Below, one piece after another: positions 38,346 to 46,986 of a DNA stretch of 64,000 bases. The DNA is from Pantoea cypripedii (GTDB taxonomy: Bacteria > Pseudomonadota > Gammaproteobacteria > Enterobacterales > Enterobacteriaceae): contig NZ_MLJI01000002.1 in the NCBI RefSeq assembly GCF_002095535.1, positions 195,786-259,785 on the forward strand. Reading direction: 5' to 3'. Position 1 is the stretch's first letter. The number at the start of each line of letters is the position of its first letter. The notes under the pieces are model-generated. The model had not been told where the DNA came from. It saw only the letters and a program-made list of their open reading frames with translations, and searched no databases. Both the position numbers and the translations under genes were made by a program.

Positions 38346-38747
38346 ATGGGCTGGGAACTTCATATCGTAAGAACAGAAAATTGGTTTGATAGTGCAAATG
38401 ATCCAATTAAGAGTGAAGAATGGCTTCAGCTCGTTGATAATGATGAAGAATTATCAATAGATAAAAAGAATGGTGATTTCTTTGCTACATGGAATGTCCA
38501 TCAGCCACATGATGAACCATGGCTCGAATGGTATGATGGACGAATTTACACTAAGCAGCCCTGTGAGGCCCTGTATTGTAAAATGTTGCAGATAGCGAGC
38601 AAGCTCGATGCTGTCGTTGTCGATGATGACGATCGCAAATATTTATTACCGAGTGATTTGAGAAATCCATCCTGGGCTAATTCATCGGCTGACACTGAAA
38701 AGAAGAGTTCATTATGGCGTAAGTTAATTTCAAAATTATTCCCATAA
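38346..38747 (+). CDS. Hypothetical protein, acidic, immunity-like
   Basis: A 133-residue acidic cytosolic protein (WELHIVRTENW opening, WLEWYDGRIYTKQP, VVVDDDDRKYLLP). A GGAGG site six bases before the ATG at 38346 supports expression. I do not recognise the family with certainty. The size, acidity and tryptophan-rich N-terminus resemble orphan immunity proteins of polymorphic toxin systems. It lies in AT-rich DNA between repeat copies, suggesting transfer. Confidence 0.6.
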   Translation: MGWELHIVRTENWFDSANDPIKSEEWLQLVDNDEELSIDKKNGDFFATWNVHQPHDEPWLEWYDGRIYTKQPCEALYCKMLQIASKLDAVVVDDDDRKYLLPSDLRNPSWANSSADTEKKSSLWRKLISKLFP

Positions 38748-38889
38748 TAATTAAAGCTTAGCGGCATTAATAAATGTGTAAAGGTTCGATTACTTACTCT
38801 GTTTTTTTCTATTCATATTTTATGTTACTTGTAGCTTTACAAGCTGTATCTTTCAGTTGGCCTGCGAACCATAATTAACATATCTCAAT

Positions 38890-38910
38890 ATCCGCTCCTG
38901 GCACTCAGGG
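38890..38910 (+). repeat. Short interspersed repeat, copy b
   Basis: A TCCGCTCCTGGCACTCAGG box related to the longer hairpin copy at 40087-40109. Confidence 0.4.
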
Positions 38911-39009
38911 GACATTTATAGCCATAATGGCAAGAGCAGTACCACTCTCATACTTGACACTCAGCCGATCATGCCCAGACTATGCAGACTACCATAATTG
39001 GAACGGCTC

Positions 39010-39462
39010 ATGGATATCCAATTCGCAAACCTCACCCCGAACAGCCCAGGATTTGTTGAGTTAAGATCGCAGAGCATGGCTGAAGGATTTAATATGCTAC
39101 GTCGGTTGGAAGAAAATTGGCTTAGCGGCCATAACCGCTTTGACAGGCCCGGAGAAAAACTGATTGGGGCTTATGCTGATGGTTTAATTGTTGGCGCGTG
39201 CGGACTTAACATCGATCCTTTTGCGCAAGCAGCTGGAACCGGACGTCTGCGACATTTCTATGTAGACATTGGATGGAGAAATAGGCGGATAGGCAGCGGT
39301 CTGCTCAGTGAAATACTTAAGGATGCTGACCGCTGGTTTGATTTTATCAATACGAATGCACCCTCATCGGCATTCACTTTCTATGAACGATCTGGCTTTG
39401 TTGCTTTATCTGGTATAGATAAAGTCACACACCAATTATGCCTGAGAAACCCAGCATGGTAA
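39010..39462 (+). CDS. GNAT family N-acetyltransferase
   Basis: A 150-residue GNAT enzyme. The acetyl-CoA-binding motif RLRHFYVDIGWRNRRIGSGLLSEIL (R/Q-x2-G-x-G/A form) lies about residues 75-100, and the C-terminal strand with FYERSGFVAL follows. It acetylates an amine of unknown identity. It stands alone. Confidence 0.87.
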   Translation: MDIQFANLTPNSPGFVELRSQSMAEGFNMLRRLEENWLSGHNRFDRPGEKLIGAYADGLIVGACGLNIDPFAQAAGTGRLRHFYVDIGWRNRRIGSGLLSEILKDADRWFDFINTNAPSSAFTFYERSGFVALSGIDKVTHQLCLRNPAW

Positions 39463-39550
39463 TGCAGTCACGAATTGTACAGACAGCTAATTCTGTCCAT
39501 GCATGCAGAACGGCTGCTGAAATACTTTCAAGAGTTCAAAGTATCTGACT

Positions 39551-39600
39551 GGCAGCTTTGAGCGAAGAGCGGATCTTTGATAGCGCTTCTCACACAAAGT
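39551..39600 (+). repeat. Short interspersed repeat, copy c
   Basis: GGCAGCTTTGAGCGAAGAGC with a following GCGCTTCTCACA, matching copy a. It lies between the convergent GNAT and SnoaL-like genes. Confidence 0.55.
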
Positions 39601-39645
39601 GAAAACTGGGATACGGTAACTCTTAACCAGTCACTAAACTCACAA

Positions 39646-39981
39646 TCATGGGAAATAGAACCACGCTGTAGAAATGAGGTCGTTTTTAATTTCAAAAACA
39701 GCAACGCTCTCCAGAGGCTGGTCTGATAAACCATATATTAATTCGTGATCGAAAACTTTGTTGCCCATTACGATTCTGGAAATAAGTTCTGCTCTAAGTA
39801 ACGGATTGTTAAAGCGATTATTCATGTAAAACTCACGTAATGATTCTTTCCCTTCTGTTGAAGGACGCTCACTTGGCATCCGATAACCTTTGAAATCCTC
39901 TGAAAAGCAAGACATGAATGCTTCAATATCGTGGGCATTATAGGCTTCAAACTGAGCTTTAACAGGTGAATCGGAAGACAT
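39646..39981 (-). CDS. SnoaL-like (NTF2 fold) protein
   Basis: A 111-residue NTF2-fold protein (FEAYNAHDIEAFMSCFSEDFKGYRMPSERPSTEGKESLREFY). This fold serves as a small isomerase, hydrolase or binding domain. The ATG at 39981 is used rather than a TTG further upstream. No signal peptide. Confidence 0.8.
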   Translation of the reverse strand: MSSDSPVKAQFEAYNAHDIEAFMSCFSEDFKGYRMPSERPSTEGKESLREFYMNNRFNNPLLRAELISRIVMGNKVFDHELIYGLSDQPLESVAVFEIKNDLISTAWFYFP

Positions 39982-40366
39982 AACAAAAAACCCCAAATGA
40001 ATTTATATTCAGATATAAAGCATATAAAATCACACAAACGACATATTAACAAGTTGTAAAATAAACTGAGTCAAATTTTGATGCAGTCCGCTCCTGGCAC
40101 GAAGCGGACGCAAGTTATAACAAGCTGATGCCCCTTCTGCTCCCTGGCAGGCCCCGCTGAACTGCAACATATGAGTTTTGATTTCGGTAGCTTGGATCTG
40201 ATGGCGAATGGCAAGGTAACTTCAGCGCGAAAAGTATAATGTCCAGATAGCTTAAAAAGATTCAGATGGGATACTACCTTTAATTTGCCTGTCAACAACG
40301 GGGTTACGTATGATACCCAGCACCAGCCACTAGCAACATTGCCTTGATACGCAGGGGGATTCAATA
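39982..40366. other. Intergenic region with hairpin repeat
   Basis: About 385 bp with no convincing gene; a reverse frame of 97 codons here has no recognisable family and overlaps the repeat. It holds TCCGCT-N10-AGCGGA (40087-40108), an imperfect hairpin of the dispersed repeat family, and then the promoter of the RES gene. Confidence 0.45.
40087..40109 (+). repeat. Short interspersed repeat, hairpin copy
   Basis: TCCGCT, ten bases (CCTGGCACGA), AGCGGA form an inverted pair. It shares the CTCCTGGCAC core with the copy at 38891. Confidence 0.55.
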
Positions 40367-41059
40367 ATGAAATCTAAATCAGCAAGCCCCCCAAACGATA
40401 AAGAAAATCAAGCTGTTGCCTCCTCTGAACCCACCGTCATGAGCGAACATGACAAAGCCGTGCTCGCCAAAATAGCGCAGTTGCCGGATGACCTTTTCAG
40501 TAAATGTGAACGGCAAGTGGACAAAGGCACGAAAACCTATCGCCTCCAGCGCGAATCCCATGGTGGCAATAGCGTCTTTTTCAATCAGGATGGTAAGGAC
40601 TACCGTTACAACCTGGTGGATGGGACGACGGGCGCGATGTACCTTGCTGAATCCCCTGAAACAGCCTTAAAAGAAGTGTTCCAGAACAAAAAAGGCCTTA
40701 AAGAGTCAGACCTCGATGATTATTTCATGGGGGTTATCGCGCTGGAAAAAGACATGAAGGTGTTGCAGATTCAGGAGCTGATTAAAGGTTCCCGGCTGAC
40801 CCTGAATGATGTCACGACGTCAACGCGTGCGGTCACCCAGCAACTTGCGCGGAGAGTACATAAAGCAGGGTTTGATGGCATGTATTATCCGTCGAACGTC
40901 ACCGGCGAGGAGTGTCTGGTGCTCTGGCACCACAAGCCTGCAGGAGAAGGGGTTGCCTCCACACTTGAGCAAACCTGTCTGAGCGATTATGAGCTGGATG
41001 GCAGGGAAACGGCTGACATCCTTGTCAATGACCTGGGCATTTCCGTCGAGGAAGGATAA
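40367..41059 (+). CDS. RES domain NAD-degrading toxin
   Basis: A 230-residue protein with a RES domain, named for its conserved Arg, Glu and Ser. YRLQRESHGG is followed by AMYLAESPETALKEVFQNK, and later VHKAGFDGMYYPSNVTGEECLVLW. RES toxins break down NAD+ and are held in check by Xre/MbcA/ParS-type antitoxins. The 60-residue N-terminal extension is unusual. Its likely partner is encoded convergently at 41066-41746 rather than upstream. Confidence 0.85.
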   Translation: MKSKSASPPNDKENQAVASSEPTVMSEHDKAVLAKIAQLPDDLFSKCERQVDKGTKTYRLQRESHGGNSVFFNQDGKDYRYNLVDGTTGAMYLAESPETALKEVFQNKKGLKESDLDDYFMGVIALEKDMKVLQIQELIKGSRLTLNDVTTSTRAVTQQLARRVHKAGFDGMYYPSNVTGEECLVLWHHKPAGEGVASTLEQTCLSDYELDGRETADILVNDLGISVEEG

Positions 41060-41065
41060 GCGTTA

Positions 41066-41746
41066 TCAGGCCGGATCCTGTGAGCCAAAAAGCCTTGCCA
41101 GACGGTGCAGCTCTTCCATCACCATCGGGTCGGGATTGCTTCTCAGCACTTCAGCAACGGTGAATGGTTTTCCGTTGGATGGATAACCGTCCAGTACCGT
41201 ATTACGCTCTTCCATAAAGAAAGAATATTGCATACGGTCGCTGAATTTTCCTAAGTGCGCCAGCAACTCTTTCACGCCTTTGAGGACACCGTCTTGTGAG
41301 ATTTTTTCGTCATCGGTAAATTGAAAAATGGGATAGTAAAATTCCCCATCCAGATCGATGGCGAGCAGCCTGCCATTTTTTCTCCAGGTATTCACCGTGG
41401 TTTTGGTTTTACCGAGGGCCGTGGCCGCCTCTGCTGTCGACAGTACACCGCCGTCAGCCGCAAGGGTCTGAGTGAACATGATCTTGCTTTTCAACCGTCG
41501 CTGGAGGCGCTTTTTCTCTTTGGTCTGACTCTGGATCGCCAGTTCGGTACTGTATTGCGCAATCAGGTTGAAGGCGAAAACTAGGTCTGTTTGCGCCATG
41601 CTTTCCGCGCTGACGCTGGTTTTACCCGCGCGAATATTGTCAGCCACTTCACCGATGATGTTGAGCAATCTGTCTGCGGAGGTGACGGAAAAAAGACTGT
41701 CGGAGGAGCCTGCATGCGCATGGCGTTTATGCGTGGTTGTGGTCAT
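41066..41746 (-). CDS. HTH antitoxin-like protein (possible RES partner)
   Basis: A 226-residue protein. A helix-turn-helix (LSTAEAATALGKTKTTVNTWRKNGRLLAIDLDGEFYYPIFQF, about residues 100-142) is followed by a C-terminal region (PFTVAEVLRSNPDPMVMEELHRLARL) that resembles antitoxins partnering RES toxins, where a strand ending in YP-x-x-QF and an AL-R/G-type tail are typical. The long helical N-terminus is extra. It ends 6 bp from the RES gene on the opposite strand, an uncommon tail-to-tail order for toxin-antitoxin genes. Confidence 0.72.
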   Translation of the reverse strand: MTTTTHKRHAHAGSSDSLFSVTSADRLLNIIGEVADNIRAGKTSVSAESMAQTDLVFAFNLIAQYSTELAIQSQTKEKKRLQRRLKSKIMFTQTLAADGGVLSTAEAATALGKTKTTVNTWRKNGRLLAIDLDGEFYYPIFQFTDDEKISQDGVLKGVKELLAHLGKFSDRMQYSFFMEERNTVLDGYPSNGKPFTVAEVLRSNPDPMVMEELHRLARLFGSQDPA

Positions 41747-41864
41747 AAATAATCCCTCCTCTTTTCGATTTCACAATATGAATACTACTGCAAATCGAAA
41801 AGTTGCACAACATTTGCCCGAATGACCTGCCGCCAGCGCGATGGCTGGCAGCCGCTTATATCAC

Positions 41865-42257
41865 TCAGGACGACACTTTGCCGCGCGGATCGTCAATATG
41901 CTGTTTTGCCACGTCATAGCGGATGCCTTCCCGATGCAGGATACGCACATTTTTTACCACCGTCGCCAGCGCCTTGAGGAAGGTTGCGGAGTGTTCATGG
42001 CGTTCATAGGCTTCAATGTCGGCCCAGCCCTCTGATAAATGGAAGGCGTCGGGATTCACTAAATCCTGTGAAAAGGCATAGAAGACACACCCCGGCAATT
42101 GCTGTGCTGCCTGCATTTCAGGCTTAACCGCTTCGATAAATGTCTGGCGGTCATCCGGATGTACGCGGTAGTAAGCACTGACGATGATTGCAGTCGGTTG
42201 CGTTTTGTCATGGTCGCCCGCAGATGAGATGCGTGTGTCGGTAGTTTGCTGATTCAT
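41865..42257 (-). CDS. Antibiotic biosynthesis monooxygenase family protein
   Basis: A 130-residue ABM-fold protein (IIVSAYYRVHPDDRQTFIEAVKPEMQAAQQLPGCVFYAFSQDLVNPDAFHLSEGWADIEAYERH), close to putative quinol monooxygenases of the YgiN type. Such enzymes oxidise quinols without metals. It follows the SnoaL-like gene by 29 bp in one operon under the LysR gene at 43741. Confidence 0.88.
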   Translation of the reverse strand: MNQQTTDTRISSAGDHDKTQPTAIIVSAYYRVHPDDRQTFIEAVKPEMQAAQQLPGCVFYAFSQDLVNPDAFHLSEGWADIEAYERHEHSATFLKALATVVKNVRILHREGIRYDVAKQHIDDPRGKVSS

Positions 42258-42286
42258 TGGATGCTCCTGATGATTTAAAGAGTGAC

Positions 42287-42688
42287 TTAGCCCTGTTCAC
42301 CGGAAAACGCGCGCCAGGCGGCCAGCGTATCCAGTGATTCCCGCAACAGTTTGATTTTGCCGTCTTCTGCCACCAGACGACCGGCATAGGTCTGTTTATA
42401 GACGCGGTCAGTACCTGCAATGCCCGCTTCGACACTGTATTCACCGAACGCCTGGGTCGGCGTATCAATCAGGAACTGAATATTGCGGAATTTAAAATCC
42501 GGAACCTTGTTCAGCAATCCGGCAATAAAAGCTTCGATTTCCTGCGGACCCTGCACACGATGTGGCAGGCCCAGCGTCTGGAGATAGGGTAATTCCAGCA
42601 CGCCGTCAGCGGCGAAAAGGGCAGCGGCGGTGTGGGGGTTCTGGATGCTGTCGAGATAATTTTGCAGTAGCTGCACGGCTGTTTTCAT
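42287..42688 (-). CDS. SnoaL-like (NTF2 fold) protein
   Basis: A 133-residue NTF2-fold protein (LQNYLDSIQNPHTAAALFAADGVLELPYLQTLGLPHRVQG). The ATG at 42688 fits the fold's start and has an AGGAG site upstream; a longer frame adds 30 residues not typical of the family. It probably acts with the ABM monooxygenase downstream. Confidence 0.83.
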   Translation of the reverse strand: MKTAVQLLQNYLDSIQNPHTAAALFAADGVLELPYLQTLGLPHRVQGPQEIEAFIAGLLNKVPDFKFRNIQFLIDTPTQAFGEYSVEAGIAGTDRVYKQTYAGRLVAEDGKIKLLRESLDTLAAWRAFSGEQG

Positions 42689-42823
42689 GATGCATTTGCT
42701 CCTGAAGTTGTCATGGTCCGCTCGGGTTCGGCGGTGTGAAATCACGATAATCAACTTCGGGGATTTGCAAAACAGCAAAGAATGAAACCCATCATTTCAA
42801 TTATGCAATGATGGGCGTAGATA

Positions 42824-43741
42824 TCAGCCGCGCCAGCGCCAGTCGGGTTCACTCAGATGCCGGGCAAAGAAGTCAGAGAGCACTCTGACCTTGAGTGGGC
42901 GACTGCGCGAGGTCGGGGTGACGAAATACAGGCCGCCCTGGGTCATGGTCCATTCCTCAAGCAAACGCACCAGACGACCATCGCGCAGATACTCAGTCGC
43001 AATAAATTCCGGTAGTTCAGAGATACCCAGCCCTTCAAGTAATGGTGGGAGCAGCGCATCGGAATTTGTCACCCGCAAGGGGCCGTTCGGCACAATGTCT
43101 TCCTGTAAACCCGTGGTGTGGGTGAAACGCCATACCTGACTGCGCGCGCGATAGGCATAACTGAAACATTGTCGTGTGGAAAGTTCCCTGGGGTGAGTGG
43201 GGGCTCCGTGCTCAGCAAGATACGCCGGGGTCGCCACCAGGAACTGCGTCACTGCGCACAGACGTCGCGCCACCAGCGAGGAATCCGGCAGTGCCGCAAT
43301 ACGTAATGCGGCATCGAAGCCTTCGGCGATCAGATCCACTGATGCATCGGAAAGATGCAAATCCACACTCAGTTCCGGGAACTGACGCATCAGTTCTGGC
43401 ATCAGCGGCGCTACCCAGCGCAGGCCAAAGGACATCGGCACGGCAAGGCGCACCTGCCCGCGCGGCTGAACGGAAAGCTCATGAGCCTCGCTCTCGACTT
43501 CTTCTGCCTGGCGATACATCTCCGATGCTTTCGCCGACATGCTCTGACCAAACTCCGTCAGCGCTAGCTGGCGGGAGGTACGGTTAAACAGCCTGCCGCC
43601 CAGTCGCTCTTCAAGACGGGCCACGGCACGTGACACCGTGGGTACAGATACGCCCATCACTCGCGCCGCAGCGGCGAATGAACCTTCTTCTGCCACCTTG
43701 GCAAACATCGCCAGTCCTTCGAAGTCGGGAAATTTGTTCAT
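42824..43741 (-). CDS. LysR family transcriptional regulator
   Basis: A 305-residue LysR regulator. The helix-turn-helix VAEEGSFAAAARVMGVSVPTVSRAVARLEERLG opens it, and the effector domain includes the RQLALTEFGQSM linker region. The start at 43741 sits just before the DNA-binding helix. It faces the VOC gene at 43876 and precedes the SnoaL/ABM operon on the same strand, so it may control both sides. Confidence 0.9.
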   Translation of the reverse strand: MNKFPDFEGLAMFAKVAEEGSFAAAARVMGVSVPTVSRAVARLEERLGGRLFNRTSRQLALTEFGQSMSAKASEMYRQAEEVESEAHELSVQPRGQVRLAVPMSFGLRWVAPLMPELMRQFPELSVDLHLSDASVDLIAEGFDAALRIAALPDSSLVARRLCAVTQFLVATPAYLAEHGAPTHPRELSTRQCFSYAYRARSQVWRFTHTTGLQEDIVPNGPLRVTNSDALLPPLLEGLGISELPEFIATEYLRDGRLVRLLEEWTMTQGGLYFVTPTSRSRPLKVRVLSDFFARHLSEPDWRWRG

Positions 43742-43875
43742 TTCAAATCTGCAATGATGAGTTTCAAACCATTCTATTTTGAAGAGAACGATTCGTCGAT
43801 ATGCTTTTTCCATCGCGACAACAACCGCTGTCGTTAATGGCAAACAAACATTGAGCAGGAAAAAGGAAGACATAA

Positions 43876-44430
43876 ATGAAAACCAACTACATCGCTTCAA
43901 CTCTCTTCGCTTCCACGCTGTTACTGGGCATGGCAAGTGCATCCGCTCCGGCATTCAGCGCGTCTGCGTCACCGGTGGTGAGCATTTCAGGCGTGGATCA
44001 CGCTGGCATCAACGTGCCGGATATTGGCAAAGCGATCGCGTTCTTCCAGACCACCTTCGGGGCGCAGCTGGAATCAGACATTACCCCCGGAGCCATTCCC
44101 GATGCCTGGAAAGCGGCATTTAACTGGCACCAGTCCAGCGAGCTCAAGCGCTTTGTGATGATGCGTATGCCGGATGGTACCGGGGTTGAACTGTTCCAGT
44201 ACAGCGGTGAGCAGATCAATCACCAGCATCCGCATGAAGACGACGCTGCCGCCACCCATATTGCGCTGAGAACGCCGGATGTCCTGTCCAGCTATCAGGC
44301 CATCAAAAAGGCGGGGCTGAAGACGCTGAACGAACCGGTGACCAACGCCGATGGCACCCAGTGGTTTTACTTCCTGACGCCGTGGGGTTCGCAGATTGAA
44401 CTGGTCGGCAAGGTGAAAAAGGGCAACTGA
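43876..44430 (+). CDS. Exported VOC (glyoxalase-fold) protein
   Basis: A 184-residue protein with a signal peptide (MKTNYIASTLFASTLLLGMA, cleavage around FSA) and one VOC superfamily module pair: GVDHAGINVPDIGKAIAFF, VELFQYSGEQ, THIALRTPDVLSSYQAIKKAG and QWFYFLTPWGSQIELVG. The His/Glu metal-binding positions are present. Most VOC enzymes are cytosolic, so a periplasmic member is uncommon. It is followed by an exported SnoaL-like protein, possibly acting on the same substrate. Confidence 0.85.
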   Translation: MKTNYIASTLFASTLLLGMASASAPAFSASASPVVSISGVDHAGINVPDIGKAIAFFQTTFGAQLESDITPGAIPDAWKAAFNWHQSSELKRFVMMRMPDGTGVELFQYSGEQINHQHPHEDDAAATHIALRTPDVLSSYQAIKKAGLKTLNEPVTNADGTQWFYFLTPWGSQIELVGKVKKGN

Positions 44431-44478
44431 TACGCACCGGTGCGGTGATGCAAAGCCGCACCTGTTCTGGAGAATGCT

Positions 44479-44934
44479 ATGAAAACGTTGATTACCACCG
44501 GTTTACTGCTGGCCACATTGCTGGCCGGAACCCATACCTCATTCGCGGAGAGCACCACTATGAACATCGGCACCAATCAGGTTGAGCCATCAGGTCTGCA
44601 ACAGTTAATCGATCGTCATTTTGCTATCTGGAACAACACCGACGCGGTTGAACGGGCAAAAGGATTTGCCGACGTCTACACGCCAGATTTTTTTGTGGCT
44701 GATTACGATGGCCTGTCAGAAGGGGCTGAACGGGTGACCGCTGCGATCAATAAAGTGCAGTCACAGCATCCCGGTTTTATCTTTACCCCGGCACCGGTGG
44801 AGTGGAACCACGGTATTGCCAGAGTGACATGGGGTTATGGGCCGAAGGAGAATCCCTATCTGGTGCGCGGCGAGGATGTTTTTACCGTCAGCAACGGGAA
44901 ACTGTCGAGCGCACGGGTGTTTCTCAGTAAATGA
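44479..44934 (+). CDS. Exported SnoaL-like protein
   Basis: A 151-residue protein with a signal peptide (MKTLITTGLLLATLLAGTHTSFA) and an NTF2-type mature domain (LQQLIDRHFAIWNNTDAVERAKGFADVYTPDFFVADYDG). A GGAGAATGCT site precedes the ATG. It follows the VOC gene by 48 bp and forms an operon of periplasmic proteins. Confidence 0.83.
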   Translation: MKTLITTGLLLATLLAGTHTSFAESTTMNIGTNQVEPSGLQQLIDRHFAIWNNTDAVERAKGFADVYTPDFFVADYDGLSEGAERVTAAINKVQSQHPGFIFTPAPVEWNHGIARVTWGYGPKENPYLVRGEDVFTVSNGKLSSARVFLSK

Positions 44935-45005
44935 CAGCATCAGCTGGCGGGGAAAATTACCTGCCAGCTGTCTGCTTTTACTGCCATAACGTAGTCACTA
45001 TTACC

Positions 45006-45866
45006 TCATCCATGCCTGCGCCAGGACTCCAGGAAATTCAACAGAAGCTGATTAACCTGTTCAGGTTGTTCTTCCTGGGGCAGATGGCCGCACTCTTCAA
45101 TTGCGTGAGCTTCCAGATTATCTGCCATTTCTTCCCACACTTTCTTCATATCAAAAAGCTTACCCACTGCGTGAAAATTAGCGCCCCAAAGTGACATCAC
45201 TGGACAGGATATTTTAACCTCTTCATCCTCTAAATCCTGCGCCACATCCTGCGAGTTCGCACGATAATCGGCCATCGCCCCACGAACCGCCCCAGGTGAC
45301 TGGTATGCTCTGACATACGTATCAAATGCTTCTCCGCTGATCGTTGAGGGATCAAAAGTCCAGTCGGAGAAAAAATGGCGCAGCCATATGTGCTCTCGCC
45401 CGGCAATTAAGGCTTCAGGCAGATCTGGCACCAGGTGAAAAAGGAAAAACCAGTAAGCTCTGGCGATAGCAGCATTAAGATCTCTGGCAACGATACGTGT
45501 CGGAACATTATCCATAACGACCAGCCGATCAACTAATTCCGGATAGTCTTTCGCAAAGCGGGTAGCAACCCGAGCACCACGGTCGTGCCCGACCAATGCA
45601 ACTTTATCGATACCTAATTCCCGCATTAGCTCGCGGATATCACGCGCCATATTTCGCTTGTCATAACCGGTATCAGGTTTATCCGTTTCCCCGTATCCGC
45701 GGAGATCGGGAGCAATGACACGAAAGTGCTGAGATAAAACTGGAATTTGAAAGCGCCATGCATAATTTGTTTCCGGAAAACCGTGCAGCAGAATAACTGG
45801 CGCACCTTCCCCTTCCTCAATCACAAACTGGCGTATTCCATTAGCATTAACAGTATAACTTTTCAT
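45006..45866 (-). CDS. Alpha/beta hydrolase, epoxide hydrolase-like
   Basis: A 286-residue alpha/beta hydrolase. The VILLHGFPETNYAWR oxyanion segment, GHDRGARV nucleophile elbow (Asp nucleophile, as in epoxide hydrolases and dehalogenases) and the final His in EECGHLPQEEQPE are seen. The Asp elbow points to ester-intermediate chemistry on an epoxide or haloalkane. The ATG at 45866 has GAGGA spaced correctly. It sits 22 bp beyond the MBL gene in one operon. Confidence 0.87.
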   Translation of the reverse strand: MKSYTVNANGIRQFVIEEGEGAPVILLHGFPETNYAWRFQIPVLSQHFRVIAPDLRGYGETDKPDTGYDKRNMARDIRELMRELGIDKVALVGHDRGARVATRFAKDYPELVDRLVVMDNVPTRIVARDLNAAIARAYWFFLFHLVPDLPEALIAGREHIWLRHFFSDWTFDPSTISGEAFDTYVRAYQSPGAVRGAMADYRANSQDVAQDLEDEEVKISCPVMSLWGANFHAVGKLFDMKKVWEEMADNLEAHAIEECGHLPQEEQPEQVNQLLLNFLESWRRHG

Positions 45867-45888
45867 TATCATATCCTCAGAGGCGTTG

Positions 45889-46869
45889 TTATTTCAGGAA
45901 AGGGACATCAGTCGCGCGCTGATATGGACCGTATAAAGCCGGAACCCAGTGATAACTTTTTTCTTCCTGAGTGATGTGGCCAATGCCAGGGAAGGGAAGA
46001 TGAGCCGCAGCAACCCATTCATCACTTCTGGCAAGTTGTTTGAATTCCCGTTCGCGCGACGCAATGGCTGTAGCGGAATCCACATCGAAACGAATGGAAA
46101 CTTCGGGGTGAGCAAACTGCACGGCCGCTGCATGGATCAGGTCACCGATAAAACTGATGGAGTATTTACCGGACGTAAATTTATAAACAGTGCTGCCCGG
46201 CGTGTGACCAGGCGCATAAGCCGTGTTCACTTCGGGAATGGGTGAGGAGGGGGGTGTAAAGGTTCGCAGGTGATTTGCGGATTTATAGGGTGCCAGGGCA
46301 CGTTGTGCGATAGCAAAATATTCCTTCGCATTCTGCGGGGCCGACGCCTCTTTGGCTGGATTCAGCCAGAAATCAGCTTCTCCCTGCGGAACATACACCG
46401 TTGCATTCGTAAAAAGCGCTTTACCGGCAGCGTCACTCAAGCCACAGACATGGTCGAGATGCAAATGCGTAAGGAATATCGTGTCAATCTGCTCTGGGCG
46501 GTAACCAGAGGCAATCATATTGGGTATCAACTGCCCTGCAGTTTCTGGTACGCAATGGCCTGCACCGCTGTCGATCATAACCAGATGTTTACCGGTATTG
46601 ATCAAGAATGCGTTGAAGGTGGTCGGCATCTTCTCCGGCCCGATGGCCTGCTGAGCGAGCATTTTCCGTACTTCTCTGGAAGAAAGGCCATGTAACAGAT
46701 CTGGCGATAAATCGTTGTAACCGTCAAAAAGGGCGGTGACTTCATAACCCCCTACGGCAACGCGAGAGTAGCCCGGAACCTGTTGTCTGACCTGAGCCGG
46801 TGCGTCCGCAGTCGCCTGACCAGCCACAAGCATGGCTGTAAGTCCTAAGATCGCCGTTAACTTCTTCAT
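45889..46869 (-). CDS. Exported MBL-fold metallo-hydrolase
   Basis: A 326-residue periplasmic metallo-beta-lactamase-fold protein. It has a signal peptide (MKKLTAILGLTAMLVAGQATA), then the zinc motif THLHLDHVCG, HTPGSTVY and a late His in AAHLPFPGIGH. AHL-type lactonases and related hydrolases share this fold; the substrate is unknown. The ATG at 46869 has a GGAG site. It is divergent from the frameshifted LysR gene, which was probably its regulator. Confidence 0.85.
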   Translation of the reverse strand: MKKLTAILGLTAMLVAGQATADAPAQVRQQVPGYSRVAVGGYEVTALFDGYNDLSPDLLHGLSSREVRKMLAQQAIGPEKMPTTFNAFLINTGKHLVMIDSGAGHCVPETAGQLIPNMIASGYRPEQIDTIFLTHLHLDHVCGLSDAAGKALFTNATVYVPQGEADFWLNPAKEASAPQNAKEYFAIAQRALAPYKSANHLRTFTPPSSPIPEVNTAYAPGHTPGSTVYKFTSGKYSISFIGDLIHAAAVQFAHPEVSIRFDVDSATAIASREREFKQLARSDEWVAAAHLPFPGIGHITQEEKSYHWVPALYGPYQRATDVPFLK

Positions 46870-46986
46870 TTCCACTCCTGATTAAATTATTCATTGAGCA
46901 TCATGTTGGTGGAACTACTATGGCGCTATAACGATTTATGCAGTAGTCATGTAAACTGTTAGGTCAGCATAACGAGAATCGAGATA

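Noticed and set aside
40071..40364. Reverse 97-codon frame before the RES gene
   Set aside because: It overlaps an interspersed repeat and shows no recognisable domain or ribosome site.
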